A stretch of DNA of 64,000 bases from Amphibalanus amphitrite (Eukaryota > Arthropoda > Thecostraca > Balanomorpha > Balanidae), in contig NW_024883013.1 of assembly GCF_019059575.1 (NCBI RefSeq), forward strand, positions 62,001 to 126,000. Reading direction: 5' to 3'. The notes under the pieces were generated by a model. That model saw nothing but the letters and a program-made list of their open reading frames with translations. It made no database searches and was not told where the DNA came from. Made by a program: the position numbers and the translations under genes. This document shows, one piece after another, positions 1 through 10,500 of the stretch. Within the stretch, counting starts at the first letter, position 1, and each line of letters starts with the position of its first letter.

Positions 1-713
1 TTTTCAACTTTCCGCGGCGATTGCGGCAAAACGGTGGGAGATATCGACTTGAAACCTTCACTATCGTGTTCCTTGATCAATTCTCTATCGTTTGGTATGT
101 ATTTCGTTTCCCTAGCTCTAAAAATGGCGCGTTGGGAGCGCCGGAAGTCGGCAAGGTCACAGTCGGCGGCAGAAATTCGAAAAATCAAAATTTAAATTTT
201 TGAAATCTGATTGTATTTTTGGATTTGGGAGGTCCATTTGCTCCCTATAGAAGCTAATTTTGCTGCATATTCCCATTGAGGTGACAAGAATTAGCAAAAT
301 AGTGGTTCGGGCGCTTTTCAAAAATAGTACCGGACGCTGTTCCTCTTGTGACGTCATAGCTCCGTGACCTGACCTGACCCGGTCAAGTTTCTTATACCAT
401 ATGATAGCCAATACTTGCCCCAACATGCATGGGAAGTTTCATCACGATCCATCAACCGATGTCCGTACCACCGGCAGGAAACCTCGGGCGTTGGCACTCA
501 GTTTGTGAAAATCCGGCCGGAGGCTGTTCCCTTTGTGACGTCATAACTCCGTGACCTGACATGACCCGGTCAAATTTTTTTTATCAAAAGATGCGCAAGG
601 CTTGCCCCATAAGGTACCCAAAATTTGGCGGCGCTGCGCGCCGCCGTTTTTGCACTATTTCCGAAAAACCTCAGGGGGGGGTTGCACCAACCCCCCCCCT
701 ACATGGGCGAGGG
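1..713. mobile_element. Partial piggyBac-like MITE (TTAA end)
   Basis: The right end reads ...GAGGG followed by TTAA (714-717), so the element terminates in CCCTC next to a TTAA target site, as in the piggyBac superfamily. Just inside the end is a hairpin of a G run and a C run followed by CCTCAGG/CCTGAGG. The element at 26565-27553 has the same arrangement at its left end. The body holds two diverged direct copies of a block of about 90 bases (about 330-422 and 526-615) containing TGACGTCAT and tandem TGACCTGACC motifs. There is no coding potential. The left end is outside the window. The family is inferred from the target site and the shared end structure, with no transposase to confirm it. 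Confidence 0.6.
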
Positions 714-717
714 TTAA

Positions 718-1860
718 ATGAGCATACTGGACTTAGCCTTTTCATAGGAAGGTGTACCAACAAAATATCAAACAGAATGTTTTTTTTTTTACATAAACGT
801 TTAGTATCTAATCCTTAAAAACAAAAAAAAAACAAAAAAACACATCACCGGCCCCGACGATTTTCTACAAACCGTCTGCTCAAGTGCCCTCCCCCTTTTG
901 TCATCGGTCAATCTGTCCCGTCGTCTGCCGTTCAGGCGCGGAGGACGGAGGTGTCGGCACTCGGGAGAGAGGAGGTGCCCGGTGAACCGCGAGCGACAGC
1001 ACCGAACCGGTCCGGTGGCCTGCGACCGGCCGATCTAACGATAGGGAGGCGCGACCGACCGAGCGAGTGTAGCGATCGCCCATTGTTGGCGGTCGCTGCC
1101 CTCCGCGGCGACTAGCACGGTCTGCCCGGCCATCGGCACCGGCCGCCGCTGCTGGCAGCCACTAGGCAGTCAAAACAGCCGGCCGGGCCCCGCGGCAGTG
1201 TGCGAGGCCGCACGGCACCCTCGTTGTCCAGACGTAAATATGCCACCCCACCAGGGCCTCGCGCGTTACCAGGCGGCCGCTGAGCTTTGTTCGCGAAACC
1301 CTCCCCAGTCACGTGATCGCACATCCGCCGGTAAAGACGGGCCAGGTGTAGGATTACAAGGTCAGGTGGGCGCGATTCGTTCGGCCGAATGGTTGGTATT
1401 CGCAGAGGGCTCTGCTCGGTGCTTGCTGCGTTTCCCGGGAGTGAGTCGAAAGGATCAACAAGGCCTTATGTAAGCGCGAATATGAATGAATATGAATAAT
1501 GCATGCGAATAATAATCCCGATGCATCTGTGCTGTGCACCAAATACATGCGACCTGGTGACCTGACCTCAGGCGACCTGGCGCCTAATGATTCTAACATA
1601 TGCGGAGTCAGAAATCACTTGCCATAAGGAAAGCTCAAAAGTCCATACCCTATGTTAGACGTTAAAACTTTGCTTTCCATCCCTCGTTCACCTTATTTAG
1701 GGAAGGCATTGCGTACAGGAACCGCTGAGAGACGCGGAGACTGCGATGCAGCATGGGGCAGTACCACTACGCTGCGACATAGGCGTGGCACAGGTCCCCG
1801 AGAAATTTCGCTTAGTAGGCAAAGTCATTTCGTCCCTAAATGTGTAATGTCAGCACGATA
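718..1860. other. Unassigned GC-rich sequence, no gene seen
   Basis: It starts with an A/T homopolymer-rich strip (about 780-840) and continues as GC-rich sequence. The short open frames have no recognisable motifs and look like GC-driven chance ORFs. I see no exon of a known family, no terminal repeats and no RNA gene. Confidence 0.4.
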
Positions 1861-2218
1861 ATATAATTTTTTTTTTATAAATTTTGTCCGAACCTTCTGA
1901 TGGGAAGGATTCACAAGGACAGAGCCACCGCTAAGCGAAGCTTGTTGCGATGACCCTGCCCTCTACCCTCCGATCGCGCAATTCCGATTCTATGGCAGAA
2001 TTTAGAGTCCAAAGTTTAACGTGCGCACAAAGCCGCGCACGGCCGGTCCCCTCGCTGACTTCACCTGGCTACGGCCTGCCACCAACCGCAACCATACCTG
2101 TCAGGAGGCCCATAAATGTCGAGCGCCCGTCGCGCTTCGAACCCGGACTGTTATAACCGGGAACGCGTGCTCTCACCACGCGGAGTCCAACGCTCTAACC
2201 AACTGAGCTACGGGACCG
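1861..2218 (-). mobile_element. tRNA-derived SINE
   Basis: On the minus strand the sequence starts near 2218 with a tRNA-like head. It has an A box (TAGCTCAGTTGG) at about 2195-2210 and a B box (GGGTTCGAA) at about 2135-2145, as in RNA polymerase III promoters. A non-tRNA body of roughly 270 bases follows and ends in an A/T-rich tail near 1861-1880. The stem pairing expected of a true tRNA is not maintained after the B box and there is no mature 3' acceptor arm. That favours a SINE over a functional tRNA gene. Target duplications were not recognised, so both edges are approximate. Confidence 0.55.
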
Positions 2219-2367
2219 GCAACCGGCAAATGCGAAAAAGAACGCAGCGTCACCTACCAATCTAAACCACGGATGAGAAGCGACGTTAAAACACTCCTAC
2301 CCGCATCACTTGTAGCACTGATGCATAACAAAGTTCCCGTTATCTCGTATAGCAGTACTGCCCAACG

Positions 2368-2849
2368 CAGGCGCGGATACAAGGGGGGGGGGGCCATGGG
2401 GGCCATGGCCCCCCCCTTGGCCGATTTTTTTCAAAAATAAAATAAAAAGTTAAAAAGTAAAAAGCTGAAAAGGGGGCCTCCTGAAAATAAAGTGGCCGAA
2501 ATCCGATGAGTTTTTTTTTTTAACCTACCCACTTAGTTATTTCTTAGAAGACTAGCTGAGAAGACTTCTTTGTTAGAGATTGGTAAAGCTTTTCATAACT
2601 TGGAGGTCTCTTATACTCACAGAGATGACCACTTTTACAGGGCCTCCTAACCTGCACAGAGGGCCTCCAAGCCTGCACAAATGTTGAGATGTTGCCTGAA
2701 CAGCTAGATAAGCTCAATAGACGCAGTTTTTTTTGGGGGGGGGGGCCCAACAAGTGGGAAGATGGGGCCTCCAACAGGTGGGATTATGGGGGGGGGGCCT
2801 CCTGGTTTTTAATGGCCCCTCCCTTGGAGATTTTCTGGATCCGCCCCTG
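2368..2849. mobile_element. hAT-type MITE, 482 bp
   Basis: It is flanked by a perfect 8-bp duplication GCCCAACG (2360-2367 and 2850-2857), the length made by hAT transposases. The ends are inverted: CAGGCGCGGATAC at the left and GGATCCGCCCCTG at the right, followed inward by G-rich/C-rich stretches and CTTGG. The same ends occur on the 1758-bp element at 59326-61083, so the two are one family. There is no coding sequence, so it is non-autonomous. Internally it has a few GGGGCCTCC-type repeats. Confidence 0.85.
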
Positions 2850-2857
2850 GCCCAACG

Positions 2858-4127
2858 CCAGTTTCTCACCTGCCAATGAACTTTTTTTCGCAAAAACCTA
2901 GGCCACGGGGCACGGACCACATCACACAGTCTGCAAACCGGCTGCATAAAGAATAAGTTAGCAGCACGCGCATCTGGGCCTGCATTGAAAAATAATAGGT
3001 ACAGGATAAACTAATCCTGATGTATTAGTTCATTAAAAAATAAACGAATTCATTCTATTTTTCTCACTGTCTAAGTGACAGCAGTTAAGTCATATGATAT
3101 GCAGGTATGGATCAAAGACGCAAATATGGTAAAGACCATAGGCTTACAATGCATAAGAAGCTCGTTGAAATGCAACATTTCCTTGAAGCGGCATCTCCAG
3201 GTAGCGAGACCTTCACCTAAATCCATGCCAATTTTCCGAGCCGATCACAATATGATATCATTGGCTTCTGGAAGTGAGCGCCTTGTAGGAGGGAAATCGG
3301 CTCATCTGCACCCCGAGTTAGCAGCGCTCCGCCGCTAACGGCAGACGGGTGGACTCTGTCCGCCGAGGTCAGGATGATAGGTCGAGGTTATATCCTCTCT
3401 GCAGACGGAGGCCGGTTCGCACCAGCTCTCAGCAGCGCCAGGGTGGGAAGGGAAGGTAATCTGGGGGGAGGCTCGAGACCAAGGTCGCCGCGGGAGCCGA
3501 CGGGAAGAGAGGCGCACCTGAGTGCTCACCGGCCGATTTAGCCGTCTAGCCGGCACTGCGGCGACCGCGAATAATGCGGAAATGCACGCTACACTGTCGC
3601 AACTAATACCACAAATACCGCTTCAGCAGAAATCCGTCGAAAGCGAAAAAAAATAGAATCATCCAGCCGGACCTGCTAATTAAAAAAGCTGATTGCAACC
3701 TTGTCAAAGTGAACTGAGACGAATGCCAGCAACAGAGCACGCTTAACAAGCGGCCCTGGATGATGATCTTCATCAATAAAATGTTGATTATTTGACCAAT
3801 AATGCTTTTCACTTTGCATCATCAACCAGCCCCGTTCAGGCTCGTTACGAATCCTGAGAATGGCCAAATTTAGCATCCCATCTTAATCCTATCCTAAGGC
3901 TATGTTACCGTCACCAAATCCTCGGCTTTAATGAAAAGCTCCAAGGTCAAACCGCCCGTTATCTAGGTCCGCGGTTTTCTCCCAGCCACATGCCTCCCAC
4001 GACACAACACAGACCGATCAAAATACAAATATATTCCACACTCCACGGTCGTTTGTTTGCAGTATAACACAGACAGTACCGAGTCGACAGGCGCCGACAG
4101 CAATCCCCCCTCCCCCTCCACCCCTTC
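2858..4127. other. Unassigned sequence and DCAF13 3' flank
   Basis: No gene, terminal repeat or RNA gene is seen between the hAT MITE and the DCAF13 stop codon. The part next to 4127 must contain the DCAF13 3' UTR. On the minus strand a possible poly(A) signal could lie in the A/T-rich stretch around 3600-3800, but I cannot fix the mRNA end. Confidence 0.4.
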
Positions 4128-4526
4128 TCACTCCTCCTCCTTGAGCACAAACTTGTCCTTTTCGGCCACGCGCGGCACCGTGCCCGGCCTGGAGTGGGCG
4201 CGCCGGTTGGCCTCCTTCCGTTTCTGGCTCTGGTGGATGGCGCGCTGTTCCTTTTTGCCAGTGAGCACCTGGCGGGGCACCTGGCGGTGGCGCGCGATAC
4301 GTGACACCTGCGGGTGGCTGGCGAACTTCTCCACCAGCCGCTCGTTGTACTGGCGCGCGGCGCGCTCGCGCTCCTTGACCACGCCGAGCTTCTCGCTGGC
4401 CCGCGCCTTCCACAGTCGGATGTTCATCTCGTCGCTGCCGCTCAGCACGTATTTGTCGTCACCGGTCCAGCAGACACAGGTGATCCGCTGCATGCGCCGC
4501 GTGTGGTAAATGTCCCGAGAGCGGGG
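4128..4526 (-). CDS. DCAF13: DCAF13 coding exon 7 (terminal)
   Basis: The acceptor is CCCACAG|CCCC, giving PRSRDIYHTRRMQRITCVCW and continuing to the TGA at 4128-4130. It holds the Sof1-like domain with its basic C terminus, including KRKEANRRAHSRPGTVP and VAEKDKFVL. Five degenerate upstream copies of the acceptor and exon start follow at about 70-bp spacing. Confidence 0.94.
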   Translation of the reverse strand, partial: PRSRDIYHTRRMQRITCVCWTGDDKYVLSGSDEMNIRLWKARASEKLGVVKERERAARQYNERLVEKFASHPQVSRIARHRQVPRQVLTGKKEQRAIHQSQKRKEANRRAHSRPGTVPRVAEKDKFVLKEEE

Positions 4527-7500
4527 CTGTGGGGGAGCGGACGGTCAGAGGGCTGTTCACTGTCCGCCGCGTGTGGTAAATGTCCCGAGAGCGGGGCTGT
4601 GGGGGAGCGGGCGGTCAGAGGGCTGTTCACTGTCCGCTGTGGGTGGTTAATGTCCCGAGAGCGGGGCTGTGGGGGAGCGGGCGGTCAGAGGGCTGTTCAC
4701 TGTCCGCTGTAAGTGGTAAATGTCCCGAGAGCGGGGCTGTGGAGGAGCGGGCGGTCAGAGGCTGTTCACTGTCCGCTGTAAGTGGTAAATGTCCCGAGAG
4801 CGGGGCTGTGGGGGAGGGGCGGGGTCAGAGGGCTGTTCACTGTCCGCTGCCCGCGGGTGGCGAATGTCCCGGAGCTTGGATCCGTAGAGGAGTGGGCAGG
4901 GTTAGATGGGTGCCCTTTGTCCACTGCCCGTGTATGGTAGACCGTCCCGTCCCCTAGTACCCCGCCCATAATCCGGCCGGGTTACGCCGTCCTGTCCAGT
5001 CTGCCGGCGGCGGACCGTGCAGTCTGCCCCGCCCGCCGGTCTGCCGCAGACAGACCATCCGGGTGTGGCCGGCGCCGGCGACCAGCGGCGCACAAAGGCC
5101 GGACTGACGACCACCGCCGGCTCACGGTCCCAGTGATTCTCCCACGGCGGGCGGCCGGACCAACCGCCGAGGAACCGCGCCCGGCGTCCAGCCGGAGCCA
5201 CTCAGCACCAACGTTGGAAATAAGGCCCTTTGCTGGTCCCAGTCGGGTCCAAACGATTTTGTTCTCCTTTACAAATGTATACTCTGGCACATGAAATCTC
5301 TTAAATTTCCAGCCTATGTGATAAAAACTGCTGTTATTACGCCTAAAACATGCAGCTATAGCATTGGGAGATTACATTTTATAAACTGTCACATTTAGTA
5401 GGCCAAACATATGATTTTCCTGTTGAGTGTTCTAAAAGCTGGCCGGTTCTCCGGACAGATTTTATCATTCGGGACCAGTACCAAAAGTCACAAGTCCAAC
5501 ATTGCTCAGCACACGGGAGGACACACAGGACGCGGCACACGTCCATCGAACCCCGCCAAACTCCCATCAAACCCGGTAAACTCCCACCGAAATCCACTAA
5601 ATGCACATCGTCACTGAGAACTTCAGAGGTTATAAAGTAAACATAGCCTTGGGCTTGCTATGATGCACTTATCAGGCATGTGAGCCTGACATTATACAGT
5701 TAATCTTAACCACTGTGACCATCAACACGACCTTGGGTTAACCTTGCATTTGATCTCACAAAGGATCCCGACTATCGCACTGAATTGACCTCTTCAGTGT
5801 TCCCACGGAGGGTGATTAACGACTATGCTGAACACGCAAACACCCGGAACCAATTACAATGAGGGCGGCCATGTGTGAAACAGCGGGACAGACTGTGACT
5901 GCTACGGCGTGATACCGATTCCCAGCCAATGACATCCCATGTAACACCCCACTAGTTATCTCACGACATCCCAGTCTACCAGCTACCATCCTCTGAGACG
6001 GGGACGGGGCGGGACGGGATGGTGGTGACGGGGACGGGACGGTGACCGGGGACGGGACGGGATAGGTCGGGACGACGGGGCCGGGATGGGACGGGACGGG
6101 ACGGCGCGCGGGACTCACCTCTCGCGCTCCGAAGATGCGCAGCGTCTTGTCGTAGCCTCCCGAGACGAACTCCCGGCCGGTCGGCGAGTAATCGACGTCG
6201 ATGACGGCCGACACGTGGTCCTTGTGGATCAGCAGCGGCCGCTGTAGGCGGCGCATGTCCCACGAGTACAGGCTGGAAATGGAGAGAGGGGAGTTAAACC
6301 GGCGCATGTCCCACGAGTACAGGCTGGGAACGGGGAGAGGGGAGTTAAACCGGCGCATGTCCCACGAGTACAGGCTGGAAATGGAGGGAGGGGAGTTAAA
6401 CCGGCGCATGTCCCGAGTACAGGCTGGGAACGGGGAGAGGGGAGTTAAACCGACGCATGTCCCACGAGTTCAGATTGGGAACGGAGGGGGATGGTCACTG
6501 GTCAGACCTATATCCCGGGTACTCGCTGGAAGCGGGAAAGGAGCGAGCAAGGCTTTACCACTGCACAGGGTGAGCAATGTGCATGTCCCATCGGAAAAAT
6601 AGCTGCCGAAAATGGACGGATTGTTTATAGCTAAAGGTATTGAATGAGCGGATTCATGCCTGCTGCGCTCCGAACAAGTCGCGACCATAATCCACAACTG
6701 TAGCATATCAGTAAAACGTGCACAGTCAATGGGTTTCCATGACAAAGATGGAGTCCCCGTAATTAAAGAATGCAATGATTGCCGACTTTCCTGCTGACGA
6801 CCAGACAGTACCGGACATTTACCGAGATATTGCGTCACTGGAATTTACCGGCCGAGTGCCGCAATACGGACCAGAACTGACTGGGACATGACTCGGCGCT
6901 GACCGGTTCCGCGAACATAACCAACGATCTCCGGAGAACACAACCCTCGACAACCAGACGGCACACGGTGCCTTCTGAAGGCCACAGGCCCACTCAAAAT
7001 CACACAAGTAGCCGTTGAAAAAAAAAACTTACCTGGAAATATAACAACACCAACAGTCTCGAAAAAAACAGCTGTATCCGTTCCAAGACAATCTTCTAAG
7101 CACGGTCTCTCTTCCAACCTCTATGGCCTGACTTACAGTGAGTTGTGTCATATGACATCCCGACCCTGCCTTTCGCGTCCCCTCTCCTCCCCCCCCCCCC
7201 CCCCCAGACTCACTTGTAGTCCTCGTTGGCGGCGGTGAACACGAACGCCTCCATGGGGTTCCAGGCGATCACGTTGGAGCGCAGCTGGGTGGTGACTCGT
7301 CGGATCGGCTGCTGCTCCCGAGTGTCGTACAGGATCACACTGCGGTCACTGGCGCACGCGCCTGGTGGGGGACACGGGGAGCGGTCACTGTTAGTGGTGA
7401 GGTCACGCACTGCGGTCACTGGCGTACGCGCCTGGCAGGACATTGAGTCACTGTCAGTGGCGATATCACACTGCGGTCACTGGCGCACGCACGCCCTGGC

Positions 7501-10500
7501 GGGGGACACGGGGGAGGGGTCACTGTTAGTGGTGCGGTCACAGAGTGGCACTGGCGTACGCGTCTGACCGGGGTACAGCAGTCACTGTTAGTGGCAAGAT
7601 TACACTGCGGTTACTGGCGTACGCGTCTGACCGGGTCACGGGGTCACTGTTAGCGCCGAGTCAGCCTGAGGTCACAGGTCACAGAGGGTCGCTGTCGCCT
7701 ACAAACTCACTCCTGAGGAAGCAGGGAGATCAGCAGCGGGTACAAACGATCTCATAGCTTCACGCCTCTGTCGCTCACAGGTATCGGTGTGAATGTCGAA
7801 CAAAATCACCTACGAGAGGACTAAACGAACCGGTAACACGGGTTATCAGACACATCATAGCCTATCAAACAATCAAGCCATTTACTTCTGATGGTTACAT
7901 TACATGGGTGATAATAAAGGCACGCAATACCACACACCAGCAAGATCACCGTGAGCAAACACTTCTCCACATTGCTTCTAGTGAATAACGGAAATTCCAA
8001 ACGAGGAAAGTCTATGCCGTACGTCACATCCCTAACGCAATATGAAATGGGAAACCCATAGGGAGAAAACACTGTTGACTCGAACCATGCTGATCTCTGA
8101 TGGCACTACCGTTTCTAGAAAACCAACATGACACGCGAGATCGGATTCTTCAGTACGGCTCAACGACAAAACGTGCCCTGAATAGGGGATTTCAGACGCC
8201 GCGTGTATGATACATCTGACGGATGTTTCACACGACAAACTGACGTTGTTCTAGCAGCGATGACAGAAACACGGTTAAACACAACCACACACATGATGCA
8301 GCCACCGCCGATTAGCCCAGTGTACGATGAAGAGTTGATAGACCAACCACAGCAGCACACATTGTAACGCTGGAGGGCGGGGGACAGGGGGTCTTACCGA
8401 GCACGTGCGTCTCGACGGGGTTGTACCGGACGCAGCTGAGACTGTCCACGCCCCAGGAGAAGGTTTTGACGGGCTCGTTTCGCGACTCGTCCCAGATGTG
8501 ACACGTCTCTCCGCAGGTGGCGAACTCTGCCCGGCCGACGGCGTGACTGATACTGGTCACAATCGTCTGCGAACGACACGATAATCGTCACAGACGGGCG
8601 GCACGAAACGGTACGGTAACGGAACACGTCACGACGCGCCACACGACTTGCTGATATTTTCTAAAGAAATACAATGTAAGCGATGGCTTTACAAGCTGGA
8701 ACACCAATAGCCGTGAGAGAATTAATTGATCAACTGACGAGCTGAGCACAGACTGGTATGACTCAGCGCAGCACCTTCCCGTGGTGTTTTTGAAAGTCAT
8801 TTCAAATAAGCCACATAGCAAAAAAGGTTTGTCACGAACTCACGACACATGTCCTGCCCAATCACTATTACGGTGCCTAGGACACCGGACCCGACCCGCC
8901 GATGCCCTGTCTGTATTTACCCTCAGCAGTATGGTAGAATGTCCGTATTAACCCTCACCAGCATGGTAAAGTGTCAGCTATATTTACCCTCTGCAGGACG
9001 GTAAAGTGTCAGTATATTTACCCTCAGCAGGATGGTATTCTCTGGCTCGTCCTCCTCGCCGTACTCCAGCTCTCCCGAGCGCCATCTCTTGACGGTTTTA
9101 TCGTCCCCGACTGTGAGGAACGCAGCGCCGTCGTTGGTATGCGTCATGGCTCGGATGTAGCCCTCGTGCGCCTGCACGGTGCGCAGACAGCGCATGCGCG
9201 CCAGGTCCCAGATCCGCACCTGCCGGGGTGCAGAGCGCGTTAGTGTTGACCTTTGACCTCTGCTGGGGCGTGAACCACGAGTGGGGATTCACTAGTGCAC
9301 GTGGAGGGAGTGAGACAGAACAAGGAGACGCGTGGGGGGGGGGGGGCTGGAGCACGTGAGATGGAACGGACGATAGATTTCCGCCTTTGTGTTAGCAAAA
9401 TCACGGGGAATGACGGAGCGAATCCACTGCCAAGGCCACACGCGCTGGCGTTATTACGACCACAATAGCCCGTTATAAAGGGGTGAATACAATGGACAAT
9501 TAGCCCCGGGGCAGACTACCACTATGACAGTCATCCCGACCGATGTAACACAGTGCTTTCGGGGCAGGTTTTTCCGAGTGCGCTCACCAAATTATACCCC
9601 TAATGAGGAAGTAGCAAGGGAAAGTCGTGCTGCCCTCGCACTGATGGGCTGATAAAACGTGCACAATCCGCGTGACGCATCAACCGCGCGCGGATGTACA
9701 CATATACACGTGTAATCCCACGCGTTACACACCGGGAGCAGCGAACTACATCTCTCTATGACACAGTTCCCACACACACACAGACACAGCGATAACGGTA
9801 ACTAACGCCCTACCCTGCACCCACAGCCCCGCCCATACCAATGAGACCCACCCTGTGACCTTTGTACCCATCCAGTTCCCCCACACTGACCTCCCTTAGT
9901 GGACCCCTACCTTTCTGGCAGCCTCTTGTCACTGACCTCTCCATCCATTGATCTATGTCCCCATATCAATGACTTCCCTATCAGTTACCCCTTGCCCCCC
10001 CCTCAGCCCCCCGGTCACTGACCTCTCCGTCGGCGGCGCCCGTGTACAGCTGCGACAGCCGGCATTAACCCCCCCCATCGGTTGACCTCAGTCCCCCCGG
10101 TCACTGACCTCTCCGTCGGCGGCGCCCGTGTACAGCTGCGACAGCCGGCTCGGATGTTTGCTCAGACACGTGACACTGTCCCGATGGCCGTCCAGACTGC
10201 CCACGAACGGCTTGGCGAACATGCGGCCCAGCTTGGCGGCGTTCATGGCGCGCGTGTACTCGCGTGGCGCGGCGAACGGATGCAGGTCAGGGTCGTAGTT
10301 CCGCGGCACTGCCACAGGGAAGACGGAGGGGTCGCTTAAGCAAAAGGGCCATCTATAGATCTAAACATCATTAAACATTCTGTAATATGTACATTGTACA
10401 CACTTGCAGGACCAAGGCAAGACATGCTGCATAAACAATGCCAAATTTAAGTAGCTAAGCAACAAAGTATCAATCATAAAGAAGCACACTGTTCAACATG

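Noticed and set aside
2130-2218. A functional tRNA gene on the minus strand
   Set aside because: The A and B boxes are good but the acceptor-stem pairing and 3' end are lacking, and a long body with an A/T tail follows. SINE fits better.
4497-4930. CRISPR-like regular spacing
   Set aside because: The repeats abut or have conserved spacers, contain an exon edge and lie in a eukaryotic intron.
4314-5201. Plus- and minus-strand frames of 60-132 residues across 4300-5200
   Set aside because: They are shadows of DCAF13 exon 7 and of the 70-bp GC-rich array. The DCAF13 frame explains the real exon.
5816-6409. A separate 197-residue minus-strand gene with LYSWDM repeats
   Set aside because: It is exon 6 of DCAF13 read through into the 51-bp acceptor array on one side and into the intron on the other.
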